Notes: generated by a model from the sequence alone, not told the origin. A DNA stretch of 26,408 bases from JAEVLT01 sp964484065 (GCA_964484065.1 CAZAEW010000055.1:1-26408), one strand, 5' to 3'. Counted from the stretch's first letter, positions 15,774 to 24,652 are shown. Program-made: numbers and translations.

Positions 15774-16516
15774 AACCGCGGAGAGTCTTCAGCATCCTTT
15801 TGGTGTTTTTCACCTTTTTCCTGTGCTCAGCAAAGGCGCTGGCTGAGGATGTTCAGATTCCGCAACCGGTTGGAGATATTTATGTTCAGGATTTTGCCCA
15901 TGTTTTAAATGAAACTGAAAAGACAGAACTGATTCAATTAGGAAAAAAAATCGAGGATCAAACTACCGCCCAAGTTGCCGTTTTAACAGTCGATACAATC
16001 GGAAATTCATCAATTGAAGAATTTTCAACAGCTGCGTTCCGGCAATATGGAATTGGAAGCAAAAAAGAAAACAACGGCGTCCTGCTCGTTCTTGCCATGA
16101 AAGAACAGAAAGTAAGGATTGAGGTTGGTTACGGACTTGAAGGACGAATAACGGATGGAAAAGCGGGCAGGATTCTCGATGATTACGCTATTCCCTATTT
16201 AAAAAAAGAACAGCCGGATCAAGCTGTGGTGAACACCTATAAAGCCCTCACAAAGGAAGTACAGGCGGAATATGGAAAGAGCAGCACGGACCAAAATGGC
16301 GGGCAAACAGCCCAAGACAAGGGGATAAAAATCCCTTCCTGGATAATGGTTTTGGGCATTGCCATTTTAGTCATACTTGATTTTACTTTTTTCGGAGGAA
16401 CCCTAACCCGAATTTGTTTAATGATCTTATTCCGCGGAGGCAGAGGCGGCGGCGGTAACTCCCGGGGGGGAGGCGGCGGTTCATCAGGAGGCGGCGGTGC
16501 CGGCCGGGGCTGGTAA
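15770..16516 (+). CDS. TPM-domain (YgcG-type) secreted membrane protein
   Basis: A 248-residue protein with a signal peptide (cleavage after AKALA), a TPM_phosphatase domain (about 40-160; YVQDFAHVLNE at its start, VEVGYGLEG in the core), a membrane segment at about 187-215, and a Gly-rich C-terminus ending GGGGAGRGW, the classical tail of the YgcG/TPM family. TPM proteins are often encoded with LemA and are implicated in envelope maintenance. Its ATG overlaps the stop of the lemA frame (ATGA, 15770-15773), so translation is coupled; the nonsense codon in lemA may lower its expression. Closed by a terminator at 16566-16588. Confidence 0.88.
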   Translation: MKPRRVFSILLVFFTFFLCSAKALAEDVQIPQPVGDIYVQDFAHVLNETEKTELIQLGKKIEDQTTAQVAVLTVDTIGNSSIEEFSTAAFRQYGIGSKKENNGVLLVLAMKEQKVRIEVGYGLEGRITDGKAGRILDDYAIPYLKKEQPDQAVVNTYKALTKEVQAEYGKSSTDQNGGQTAQDKGIKIPSWIMVLGIAILVILDFTFFGGTLTRICLMILFRGGRGGGGNSRGGGGGSSGGGGAGRGW

Positions 16517-16565
16517 TGCCAGCTCCTTTTTCATGAATGAAAACAGTTGATGGAGAAAGGAGGGC

Positions 16566-16588
16566 AAGAACAATTGTTCTTCTTTTTT
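16566..16588 (+). terminator. intrinsic terminator of the lemA-TPM operon
   Basis: The palindrome AAGAACAATTGTTCTT is followed by CTTTTTT. Confidence 0.75.
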
Positions 16589-16852
16589 CTTGTTTTGCCT
16601 GATTTTCATATCCATGTTATAATACATTTTTTTCAGAGCAGATTTTTATGAAAAAAAAATCCATAAAATGAACTTAATTCATTCGAAATAGGTCTTTTTA
16701 TTGAAAAAAATTTTATTTATAATTTTTTATGGGTAAAAGTAGTGTAAAATGTTACTATTTAGTATAGAAAGTTATATTATCAAATAAAGAATGAGAGAAA
16801 CCTTGTTACGGACTTCTAAAAAATAAAGGTTTTTGAAGAAGGGTTTGATACC
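16589..16852. other. AT-rich leader of the glycosyltransferase gene
   Basis: About 260 bases, very AT-rich, with long A and T runs. No coding frame or structured RNA is visible. A promoter is probably here but several AT-rich hexamers compete, so none is assigned. Confidence 0.45.
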
Positions 16853-18016
16853 GTGAGTAAAAAAATTCTAATTATATCCTCTGACCATACAGGTCATGGA
16901 CACAAAAGTATAGCTGAATCCTTATCCGAAAAGATTGGTATAAATTCAAATACTAAGATACATGTTGTAGATGGGTTTGCGTTAGGCGGAAAATTACTCT
17001 TAAATATTGGAAAATCATATGGACCTATTACTCGATATTCAGCACAGCTTTGGAAAATGATCTGGCACCTTTCTGCGTTAAATTCGTTTTTCGTTGATAA
17101 ATTTATCGAAACGATGATCAAAGAGAACTTTATCCGGCTTCTTGATGAGGTCAAGCCAGATATAATCTTATCGATTCATCCTAACTTTAATGGATCTGTT
17201 ATTAATATTCTTGAAAAACAGAACAGCAAAATTCCTTTTGTGACGCTGATTGCCGACCTTGTTAATATTTACCCATTATGGGCCGACAACCGCGCAGATT
17301 TTATTGTCAGTCCTACAGAAGAAGCAAAACAAAAGTGTATCGAATTTGGCGTACCTGAAGAAAGAATCGTTGTATCCGGATTCCCTGTCCGTGAAAGATT
17401 TCACCGTCAAGCAAATACTTTTACAAAAAAATCAAAGCTTTCTTTTTTATTGATGAGCGGGGGCGAAGGAGTCGGAAATATGAATGCCATCGCCGAAAAC
17501 CTCCTGAATCATTTTGATTGCCAGGTAAAAATTATTGCCGGCAGAAATGAGAAATTAAAATCCGATTTGGAATCTTCTCTAAAAGACCGGTTTGGAGACA
17601 GAGTTGAAATCTTTGGTTTTGTCAAAAACATTCAGGACTTCATGTTTGAAGCAGATATCGCCATCACACGCGGAAGCCCAAATGTTATGTTTGAAGCTGT
17701 GGCAGCCAATCTGCCGATCATCATAACCGGTGCATTGCCAGGGCAGGAAAAGGACAATCCTTTATTTGCTGAAAAACATCATTTGGCTGTTTCCTGTAAA
17801 GATATTAAAAATATTCAAGAAACCATTGAATCTTTACTCGCAAACAATGGTGAAAAGCTCCAACAAATTGTTGAATCGCAACGGAAATATATCAACCATC
17901 ATGCCGCAGAAGACATTTTAGCGTTTTTGCTTGGCATAGAAGGAAAACAATATATTCCGATGAAAAAGAAACTTCATTTGGCTTTTGTGGCAAATAAATT
18001 AAAAAGAAGTACCTAA
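16853..18016 (+). CDS. MGDG-synthase/UgtP-like glycosyltransferase (GT28 fold)
   Basis: A 387-residue GT-B fold enzyme. The N-terminal half (about 5-175) has the MGDG_synth domain pattern, SSDHTGHGHKSIAESL near the start and LIADLVNIYPLWA later. The C-terminal half carries the nucleotide-sugar binding region, with RGSPNVMFEAVAANLPIII and GALPGQEKDNP. Relatives such as UgtP add glucose to diacylglycerol to make glycolipids and the lipoteichoic acid anchor; others make lipid-linked sugars. It is shorter and diverged from UgtP itself, so acceptor and sugar are unknown. Start: GTG at 16853 with AAGAAGGG upstream. Single gene with terminator at 18030-18065. Confidence 0.85.
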   Translation: MSKKILIISSDHTGHGHKSIAESLSEKIGINSNTKIHVVDGFALGGKLLLNIGKSYGPITRYSAQLWKMIWHLSALNSFFVDKFIETMIKENFIRLLDEVKPDIILSIHPNFNGSVINILEKQNSKIPFVTLIADLVNIYPLWADNRADFIVSPTEEAKQKCIEFGVPEERIVVSGFPVRERFHRQANTFTKKSKLSFLLMSGGEGVGNMNAIAENLLNHFDCQVKIIAGRNEKLKSDLESSLKDRFGDRVEIFGFVKNIQDFMFEADIAITRGSPNVMFEAVAANLPIIITGALPGQEKDNPLFAEKHHLAVSCKDIKNIQETIESLLANNGEKLQQIVESQRKYINHHAAEDILAFLLGIEGKQYIPMKKKLHLAFVANKLKRST

Positions 18017-18029
18017 AAAAGATCGCTTG

Positions 18030-18065
18030 CCCCTGAAAAACTCATTCAGGGGTTTTCTCTTTTTA
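18030..18065 (+). terminator. intrinsic terminator
   Basis: CCCCTGAA (18030-18037) pairs with TTCAGGGG (18045-18052), followed by TTTTCTCTTTTT. Confidence 0.9.
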
Positions 18066-18127
18066 TTAATCTAATGATACTCAATGGAATACTCTTTAAT
18101 TGATGAACACCGCGGAGGAATTGAAAT

Positions 18128-19279
18128 ATGAAGAACAAACATCGTCCTAACTCCAGGCATACTATTAAACTTACATTATCCCGATCCATTTGGATCATCA
18201 TTTTATCCCTATTTTTCATTGTCATGATAATTCCCAGCTTGATCGTTTTCGGAGCAGGAGGGGAACCGAGCTATTTCAAGGATTTCATTAACCATTTCAC
18301 CCAGAAACAGACGCCATCACAAAAACCGCTATTGACGATTGGCTGGGTAGCCGGAAAGACCACCGCTCATATGAATCTGGAAAATTACCAAAATCTATCC
18401 ATTGTATCACCTGCATTAGCCACGATCGATAATCAATTTAATTTGCAGATTGATTCGGATCTTGAACAGACGAATGCAATCAGTGAACAAGGAAAAAAAG
18501 TATGGGCACGATTACTGATTCAAAACGATACAAAGGCAAATGTGCATGCGCTCCTTGCAGATCATGCAAAAACAAAAGAGATTGTGAGGAAGATTGATGA
18601 AGCGGCACTGGCAAATCATTGGTCAGGGGTCAATATTGACATAGAAAATGTCAGTTTGGAGGATCGTCAGGCATTTTCGCAGTTCGTTAAAGATTTATCA
18701 GGTCCATTAAACAAAGAGAAGATATTGCTATCCATTGATCTTCCTCCGGATCCTTCAGGAAGAAATACAAATGCCCCTTTTGATCATAAACAGCTGGGGA
18801 AATACTGTGATTATATTATTTTTATGGGTTACGACCAGCACTGGTCAACAGATCCCGTCCCTGGCCCGATTACATCACTTTCATGGTTAAAAGGAAATTT
18901 GCAAGAATATCTCCAAACCGGAATACCGCCGGAAAAATTAGTATTGGGGCTGCCAGCCTATACAAGGATTTGGGAACAGGACCAGCAAGGAAATATTATC
19001 AAGAACCCTGCAATGCCTGTTCAAAATGTAGAACAGTTACTTAAGGAAAACCATCGAAATTTAAACTGGGATCCCCGCTTAGGAGAATATTACACTTCTT
19101 ATACGGACAATAACGTCCAATATAAAATATGGCTGACGACAGTTAAATCCTATAATCGATATCTCAGTTTGGTTTCGCAATATCATCTGGCAGGTACAGC
19201 AGTTTGGAATCTTAATCAAATACAGCCGGACTATTGGAATAGAATTTATGGAAGCAATGGCAGTAAGGCAAATTTATAA
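18128..19279 (+). CDS. membrane-anchored GH18-like glycosidase
   Basis: A 383-residue protein. An N-terminal membrane helix (about 20-43) is followed by an extracytoplasmic barrel domain of the glycosyl hydrolase 18 type. The catalytic region reads WSGVNIDIENV; Asp171 and Glu173 match the DxE end of the DxxDxDxE motif, and MGYDQHW and YHLAGTAVWNLNQ match the later conserved barrel strands. Relatives in spore formers (YaaH/SleL, YdhD) cleave N-acetylglucosamine bonds in peptidoglycan. No LysM repeats are present, so wall binding must come from the catalytic domain or the anchor. GGAGGAA (18113-18119) precedes the ATG. Immediately followed by a small holin-like gene. Confidence 0.85.
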   Translation: MKNKHRPNSRHTIKLTLSRSIWIIILSLFFIVMIIPSLIVFGAGGEPSYFKDFINHFTQKQTPSQKPLLTIGWVAGKTTAHMNLENYQNLSIVSPALATIDNQFNLQIDSDLEQTNAISEQGKKVWARLLIQNDTKANVHALLADHAKTKEIVRKIDEAALANHWSGVNIDIENVSLEDRQAFSQFVKDLSGPLNKEKILLSIDLPPDPSGRNTNAPFDHKQLGKYCDYIIFMGYDQHWSTDPVPGPITSLSWLKGNLQEYLQTGIPPEKLVLGLPAYTRIWEQDQQGNIIKNPAMPVQNVEQLLKENHRNLNWDPRLGEYYTSYTDNNVQYKIWLTTVKSYNRYLSLVSQYHLAGTAVWNLNQIQPDYWNRIYGSNGSKANL

Positions 19280-19357
19280 GATTATAAAATAGTAAAAATG
19301 AACTAGCAACATCAACAGCTCCTGCATAAAATACAGTACAAAACTTGAAGGGAGCTG

Positions 19358-19645
19358 ATGAAAATAGCTGGTTGGATGCTTTATACAATGTGGGCTGTCT
19401 TAGGTCTTATGCTAATTGATTTTATCATCGGGGCATTTCGTTCACTTATATCGAAATCCTTCTCACATACACTCGTTTTAGGGTACTTGAAAGATCTTCT
19501 AAATCTCGTATTTCCATTATTGATAATCCTGTCTTTAATGCAATTTGATCCTAGCGGATGGATTCTCATGGTTTTCTACTATATAGTCGGTCTAGCAATT
19601 ATCTGGCACTATTTAGCAGAAATTGTCCACAAATGGAGAGCATAG
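19358..19645 (+). CDS. small holin-like membrane protein
   Basis: A 95-residue protein with three hydrophobic segments. The layout (LIDFIIG in the first helix, a polar FRSLISKSFS loop, KDLLNLVFPLLIIL in the second helix and an FYYIVGLAIIW third helix) recalls the phage_holin_4 (toxin secretion/phage lysis holin) pattern, but the match is by eye and weak. AAGGGAG lies close to the ATG. It follows the GH18-like gene by 78 bases. A strong terminator overlaps its stop. It could equally be an unrelated small membrane protein. Confidence 0.55.
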   Translation: MKIAGWMLYTMWAVLGLMLIDFIIGAFRSLISKSFSHTLVLGYLKDLLNLVFPLLIILSLMQFDPSGWILMVFYYIVGLAIIWHYLAEIVHKWRA

Positions 19646-19657
19646 GCTCTCCTTTTT
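19635..19657 (+). terminator. terminator overlapping the holin-like gene's stop codon
   Basis: GGAGAGC (19635-19641) pairs with GCTCTCC (19646-19652), followed by five T; the TAG stop lies in the loop. Confidence 0.85.
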
Positions 19658-20065
19658 CTGTTGAAAAGGGGCGGAGCTGCGCAAAAAGTGATTCACTTTA
19701 TCCAAGTGAATGAAAAATATCCATTTATCGACTCTGTAGTAGTGATATTTTGCTTCGCTCACACCGCCTTTATTATGTTGGTGTATGCTCATATTTGTTT
19801 TATTTCCATACATGGGTTGGGAGTTGAGATTTATGTATGTTTTTTTGACTCAGCTGAACTGTTCATTTCTGGGCCACTCACACTGTGGCCAATTTCAACA
19901 AAACACTATCGTATGGCCTTATTATAATGGCTGCTTTTAACCCTCTCAGTTCTAAAAAAATGTACAGCATAATAAAATTTATAAAACTGTAAAAATACAA
20001 CCCCCTCAACTATACAAGATCCGTGGTTGATAGAATCGATAAAAACATGCGGAGGAAGTGATGTC
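19658..20065. other. intergenic stretch upstream of the FtsH-like gene
   Basis: About 400 bases without a supported long gene. It contains a hairpin, ATTCACTT with AAGTGAAT (about 19690-19711), a GGCCAC/GTGGCC hairpin near 19873-19892, and one 35-codon plus-strand frame (19833-19940) with a GGGAG motif upstream. None could be tied to a known element. Confidence 0.5.
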
Positions 20066-21724
20066 ATGGAGAGATATCGATGGATAAAATGGCGGACTTT
20101 CCTTCTTTGGCTCGGACTTATCATTTTCATTATCATTTTCGTATGGGCAGGAGGTCCAACGGCATGGCAGGTCGCATTAAATATTGCCAGTCTGCTGCTT
20201 CAGCTTCTTTTTGCCATGTTATTCATGATTATCCAGTTCGTAGCCTTATTTTGGTTTTTAGCCAGAGGGAGAACGTATTGGATTTTGCCGGGTGAAACGG
20301 GCTCCAACTGGGACGACTACAGAGGAAATCCGGAAATCGTTGAAAATGCGAAACGGATTGTTACCCTCCTTAAGGGAGTAAAGGAGTTTAAGGAAATGGG
20401 CGGTGAGGCAATCAGAGGTTTGCTGCTGTGCGGGCCGCCCGGAACAGGAAAATCCTATTTGGCGCAAGTGATCGCCAACGAGGCACAGGTTCCTTTTGCG
20501 TATGCATCTGCTCCAAGCTTCCAAAACATGTTTTTTGGTGTTGGAAATCTGAAAGTAATGAACCTATATCGAAAGTCAAGAAAACTCGCAAAAGTGTACG
20601 GTGCTTCCATTATCTTTATTGATGAAATTGATGCGATCGGAATGAGCCGGCAGAGCGGAGGAGGGGGAGGTGCGTTAGGAGGAATGTTCGGCTTGGGCGG
20701 GTCTGGGCTCCTAAACGAGCTACTTTTACAGATGGATCCTCCAAACATCGATAACTCCTGGATTGCTAAGCTCCTGCGTTCACTTGGACTGCGCAGAAAA
20801 CAAGCGGAGCGTCCGGCTGTGCTGACCGTTGGGGCCACCAATCTGCCCGATGTCCTGGACCAAGCTTTGCTCCGTCCCGGGCGTTTCGACAGAAAACTAT
20901 GGGTCGATTCCCCTGATTATGACGGCCGGGTAGATGTCTTCCAATATTACCTCCAAAAAGTGAAGCGAGATTCCACTCTGACCCCAGAGCGGGCTGCCCT
21001 TGATACGGTCGGTTACAGTCCGGCGCAAATCAAACACATCGTAAACGAGTCCGTCGTAATTGCCCATCAGCGGGGCGCTCAGCTTTCAAGTTACGAAGAC
21101 TTCCGGGCTGCCATGGAAACGTATGAATGGGGGCTGAAGCAGCCGCTGCGATCAATGAGCGATGATGAAAAGCGGAACGTTGCCTACCACGAGTCCGGAC
21201 ATGCGGTTGCACAATATCTTCTTAAGCCGCACGAGCGGGTCTGGAAGGTGACTATTATCCGCCGCGGCGGTGCACTAGGACTAGCTGCCACGAAGCCGAC
21301 GCAGGAGCGTTACAATCGAAGTGACAGCGAGATCTTGGCCGAAATTCAGGTTTGTCTGGCAGCAAGGGCAGTAGAAGAAGAGTTTCTCGGGAAAAAATTA
21401 AACGGTGTCACATCCGATTTAAAGCAGGCAACAGAGCTTGCAGGCGCCTACCTCGGTGCCGTCGGGATGGGAGATGAGCTGTTCAGCTGGCTGTCGATCG
21501 GCTCGGTCCCGGATGGACTTAAATCCCTCCGCCCTAAAATCAATGATTTATTAAAAGAGCAAATGGAGAACGTAAAGACACTGGTTAAGGAACATTCGGA
21601 GTTTGTCCATTCAATTGCAGAAGAGCTGCTTAAGCGCGGAGATTTAACAGGCGAAGAAATTGATGATATTTACAAACGGCTTTATGGCAAAAAAAGCCCG
21701 GGTTCAGAGGATCAAACCATTTAA
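20066..21724 (+). CDS. compact FtsH-like membrane AAA+ zinc metalloprotease
   Basis: A 552-residue protein with two N-terminal membrane helices (about 11-28 and 38-66), an AAA+ ATPase domain and an M41-type peptidase domain. Walker A is GPPGTGKS (123-130), the aromatic pore loop is FFGVG (156-160), Walker B is FIDEID (184-189) and the arginine-finger region is RPGRFDRK (270-277). The zinc site HESGH (375-379) and the third ligand Asp451 in TSDLKQAT are intact, so an active protease is predicted. Unlike FtsH there is almost no extracytoplasmic domain, and a Gly-rich loop plus an insertion of some 25 residues lies between Walker B and the sensor region. GGAGGAAG precedes the ATG. The gene is visibly more G+C-rich than its neighbours. 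Confidence 0.92.
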   Translation: MERYRWIKWRTFLLWLGLIIFIIIFVWAGGPTAWQVALNIASLLLQLLFAMLFMIIQFVALFWFLARGRTYWILPGETGSNWDDYRGNPEIVENAKRIVTLLKGVKEFKEMGGEAIRGLLLCGPPGTGKSYLAQVIANEAQVPFAYASAPSFQNMFFGVGNLKVMNLYRKSRKLAKVYGASIIFIDEIDAIGMSRQSGGGGGALGGMFGLGGSGLLNELLLQMDPPNIDNSWIAKLLRSLGLRRKQAERPAVLTVGATNLPDVLDQALLRPGRFDRKLWVDSPDYDGRVDVFQYYLQKVKRDSTLTPERAALDTVGYSPAQIKHIVNESVVIAHQRGAQLSSYEDFRAAMETYEWGLKQPLRSMSDDEKRNVAYHESGHAVAQYLLKPHERVWKVTIIRRGGALGLAATKPTQERYNRSDSEILAEIQVCLAARAVEEEFLGKKLNGVTSDLKQATELAGAYLGAVGMGDELFSWLSIGSVPDGLKSLRPKINDLLKEQMENVKTLVKEHSEFVHSIAEELLKRGDLTGEEIDDIYKRLYGKKSPGSEDQTI

Positions 21725-21741
21725 AAGAAAAGAAGACAAGC

Positions 21742-21780
21742 GGAGAATCGTTAATTCGGTTCTCCATTTTTAATTTTTTA
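21742..21780 (+). terminator. intrinsic terminator of the FtsH-like gene
   Basis: GGAGAATCG (21742-21750) pairs with CGGTTCTCC (21757-21765) with one bulge or mismatch, followed by T-rich sequence. Confidence 0.8.
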
Positions 21781-21910
21781 TGGAAAATATAAGAAAAAGA
21801 CCTTAAAAAATGATTATTGGCTCGTATTTTTATATAATAGGAGTACTTAAATAGAAAAAACCGGATGATTTTTATAGAGTTATTTTAACGGGAAAGCTGA
21901 GGTGAAAAAA

Positions 21911-22918
21911 TTGAAAAAGCTCTTCATTCTTTTGTTGGGTTTATATGCTTTTTTCTATTTATCTTCAAAAGATATGATTCCTTCCCTTGATGAAATGAGA
22001 AGTTTTATAAACAACAATGCATCTCAGCAAATTGGGCAGGAAACACAAAAAGTCGCTCCATCCCAAAAGGAAAATGAACCTCAACAGTCAGAAAATCTAT
22101 CATCTGTGGAATCAAATTCTCAAAACTCGGCTCCTGCTATTTCTGACAGCAAATATTCTCCAATCCAAATTCAAACGTACTGGGTAGGGGTAAAAAACGG
22201 GAAAATCACCGTTTCTGGAAAGCCAACCGAATATGGCAAATACATCAAGGCAAATGGGATTATTTTATATATTCAAGAACCGCGTGCTGATAAGAAAGTC
22301 ACGTTAAAAGTTCCATTCTCAAATGGAAAAGTGTACTATGAATATCCTCTTGATTATTCAGTTGGTGATGTTATTGTCAATCTGGATGAATACAAGAATG
22401 GGGTCGAAAATGACCCAAATAAGGTTTTAGGCTACGGACAATTTCAATTATCAGACGGTGATCCCTATTTACTTCCGAGCTACATGATTCAAAGTAATAA
22501 TCCTTCCATTGTAACATTGGCAAGGAATATAACGGCTGGGAAGAATACCGATACTGAAAAATCCCATGCCATTTTTGAGTGGGTTGCTAAAAATATTGCC
22601 TATAATGCTCCGTTGATCAATTCGCCGAATCCGCCGTTGTATTCAGCATTACAAACGTACCAAAATCGTGTCGTATTGTGTTCAGGATACGCAGATTTAA
22701 GTGCAGCTCTGCATCGGGCGGCAGGGATAAAAACAAAAGTAGTATATGGAGAAAACCATGCCTGGAATGAAGTCCTGCTAAATGGAGCATGGCAGACAGA
22801 AGATCCGACATACGGCTCCGGATTTATCAACGCCAACACAAATGCCTTTGTCAGAAGCTACCAGCCCGCTTATTTTTATAAAAGCGATGCCCATAAAGAA
22901 GGGGAATATCCGTGGTGA
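21911..22918 (+). CDS. membrane-anchored transglutaminase-like protein
   Basis: A 335-residue protein with an N-terminal hydrophobic helix, a low-complexity Gln/Ser/Asn/Glu linker, a middle beta-rich region and a C-terminal transglutaminase-like domain. The catalytic triad is visible: Cys257 in VVLCSGYAD, His283 in GENHAWNEV and Asp298 in TEDPTYGSG. Such domains act as thiol proteases, cross-linkers or structural modules in the envelope. GAGGTG (21899-21904) gives a 6-base spacing to the TTG at 21911; a GTG at 21902 is in frame but overlaps that site. Followed by a strong terminator. The substrate is unknown. Confidence 0.85.
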   Translation: MKKLFILLLGLYAFFYLSSKDMIPSLDEMRSFINNNASQQIGQETQKVAPSQKENEPQQSENLSSVESNSQNSAPAISDSKYSPIQIQTYWVGVKNGKITVSGKPTEYGKYIKANGIILYIQEPRADKKVTLKVPFSNGKVYYEYPLDYSVGDVIVNLDEYKNGVENDPNKVLGYGQFQLSDGDPYLLPSYMIQSNNPSIVTLARNITAGKNTDTEKSHAIFEWVAKNIAYNAPLINSPNPPLYSALQTYQNRVVLCSGYADLSAALHRAAGIKTKVVYGENHAWNEVLLNGAWQTEDPTYGSGFINANTNAFVRSYQPAYFYKSDAHKEGEYPW

Positions 22919-22920
22919 AA

Positions 22921-22960
22921 AAAAGCCCTTATTTTGCCTTTGCAAAATAAGGGCTTTTTA
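22921..22960 (+). terminator. strong intrinsic terminator
   Basis: AAAAGCCCTTATTTTGC (22921-22937) pairs perfectly with GCAAAATAAGGGCTTTT (22942-22958), followed by T. Confidence 0.95.
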
Positions 22961-23110
22961 TGTTGTTATTAGCGGAAGAACTTTAATCCTTCCCGCATTC
23001 TTCGCATTATAAAGGGCGATATCCGCTTGCTTTAAAAGGCGTTCCGGATAGAGGGTTGTTACCAAATAGGTCGAAACACCAATCGAAACGATTAGTATCT
23101 TTTTATCGTA
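22958..23110 (-). pseudogene. GGDEF-domain relic (C-terminal end of a lost diguanylate cyclase)
   Basis: On the minus strand a frame of about 50 codons ends at TAA (22958-22960). It contains VSIGVSTYL and LLKQADIALYNAKNAGRIKV, the hallmark end of GGDEF domains. The active-site GGDEF, the metal site and everything N-terminal are missing, and an in-frame TGA lies just upstream (23111-23113). It is a decayed remnant, not a functional gene. The stop overlaps the T-run of the transglutaminase gene terminator. Confidence 0.85.
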
Positions 23111-23285
23111 TCAAAAAAATATTCTCAGGTATCTGATATTGATCAAATACAGTAGTAAAATATGGGTCCTAATAGAATATTCTCCTCAAACCTATGCCTT
23201 TATCTTCTTGAAAAAACTATATAAAAATAGTAAATTATTATTTAATCATTTCCAATCATGTCATTAACTTCGAAGGAGAAAAGTT

Positions 23286-24647
23286 GTGAAAAAAAGAGGT
23301 GTTCTTGGGATTTCTGCTGGCATTATTTTGTCATGTGCAGTATTTGGCGGATATGAAGCCTACGCTGAATATAACGCCAAAAAAAATTATCAAACGGCCC
23401 AAACAGCCATTAATAAATTATTTCGTGATAAAAAGCATCGGATTTTAGCGGATCACGTAAACGAGAAAATATTAATATCTGATCAAGTTTTCATTAATAA
23501 AATAAAAGATAGCAGGAAGAAAGCACTGCTTGAAAATGAATGGAATAAAGCCCTTTCCATCCTAAAGGCTGAAATATTGGCAGAAAAGAAAGTATCTTCT
23601 TTGATGGAAAAGAGAATTTTACGGGACTCAGTAACACAGAAGCAGATTGAGGAAGCACAAAAGCTAGTAACAGCATTAACAGACAAAAAACTGCAGGATG
23701 CTCTGCAAAAAACGCTAGATGAAGCCAACAGGCAAATAAAAGCACAGGATGATGCAAAGAATGCCGTCACATCTTTATTTTCGGATGGTACTTTTAAGCA
23801 GCTCGCAGCGAATGTAAATCGAGAAACGTTCAACAAAACAAAATTGTTAGTTGATGCCATTCAAAATGTGAACCTGAAAAGTGAATTATCCAGTCTATTG
23901 GATAAAGGAAACATCTTACTTGCAAAAGCGGAAGCAGAACTTGCAGCAAAGGCAAAAGAAAAAGATGCTGCAGCCGCAGGCGTCCAAACAAGTCAATCGG
24001 TAAATGCGGCAAGCACAACTGCTTCCGTATCCATACATGCAAGCAGCCCTTCGGAAACGGGATTTGCCAAAATCGTTGCCAGTTCAAAAACAGCCCAGCG
24101 CACAGACCAAATTATTACGGTTGTTGCGAGCGGGGCCACTGCTTCTGTCACTTTATGGGAAAAATCAAATAATCTATGGAGAGAAATTTTTTCAACGAGC
24201 GGTTATGTAGGATCACAGGGAGTTGGACAAGCTTCCGAGGGCTCTAAACACACGCCAAAAGGTTCCTATACGTTAGGATTTGCATTCGGTCACTCCAATC
24301 CGGGAACGATTCTGCCGTTTCGACAAATTACATCGAACAGCTATTGGATCAGCGATGTGAACAGCAATCTGTATAATACGTGGCAGGAAGGAAATTTCGC
24401 CGGGAACGGTAACGAACATTTAGCAGATTACGAGAATTTGCAATATTATTATGCGATTGTCATCAATTACAACACAAGCGCCGTAAAAGGGGCAGGGTCT
24501 GCTTTTTTTCTGCATGTGAGTAATGGACGCCCGACAGCTGGATGTGTCTCCGTTCCAAAAAGCTACATGGAACAATTGATGAAACGTATTCACCCCGGGG
24601 CACAAATCATAAACGTAACCAGCCAAAATGAAGTGGCAAATTATTAA
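23286..24647 (+). CDS. YkuD-type L,D-transpeptidase with N-terminal helical repeats
   Basis: A 453-residue exported protein. An N-terminal hydrophobic helix (about 5-27) is followed by three related helical segments (about 30-100, 100-155, 155-225), each with a repeating pattern such as VTALTDKKLQDAL, resembling the modules annotated as toxin Cry1Ac domain D-VI-related. An Ala/Lys-rich linker leads to the C-terminal YkuD-like catalytic domain, with His410 and Cys420 in HVSNGRPTAGCVSV, matching the HxnGC motif. Such enzymes make or edit 3-3 cross-links in peptidoglycan or attach proteins to it. Start: GTG at 23286 with AAGGAG 7 bases upstream. Single gene, closed by a terminator. Confidence 0.82.
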   Translation: MKKRGVLGISAGIILSCAVFGGYEAYAEYNAKKNYQTAQTAINKLFRDKKHRILADHVNEKILISDQVFINKIKDSRKKALLENEWNKALSILKAEILAEKKVSSLMEKRILRDSVTQKQIEEAQKLVTALTDKKLQDALQKTLDEANRQIKAQDDAKNAVTSLFSDGTFKQLAANVNRETFNKTKLLVDAIQNVNLKSELSSLLDKGNILLAKAEAELAAKAKEKDAAAAGVQTSQSVNAASTTASVSIHASSPSETGFAKIVASSKTAQRTDQIITVVASGATASVTLWEKSNNLWREIFSTSGYVGSQGVGQASEGSKHTPKGSYTLGFAFGHSNPGTILPFRQITSNSYWISDVNSNLYNTWQEGNFAGNGNEHLADYENLQYYYAIVINYNTSAVKGAGSAFFLHVSNGRPTAGCVSVPKSYMEQLMKRIHPGAQIINVTSQNEVANY

Positions 24648-24652
24648 ATAAG

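Noticed and set aside
19613..19813. Minus-strand 66-codon frame near the holin-like gene
   Set aside because: No ribosome binding site, overlaps the strong terminator and the 3' end of the holin-like gene.
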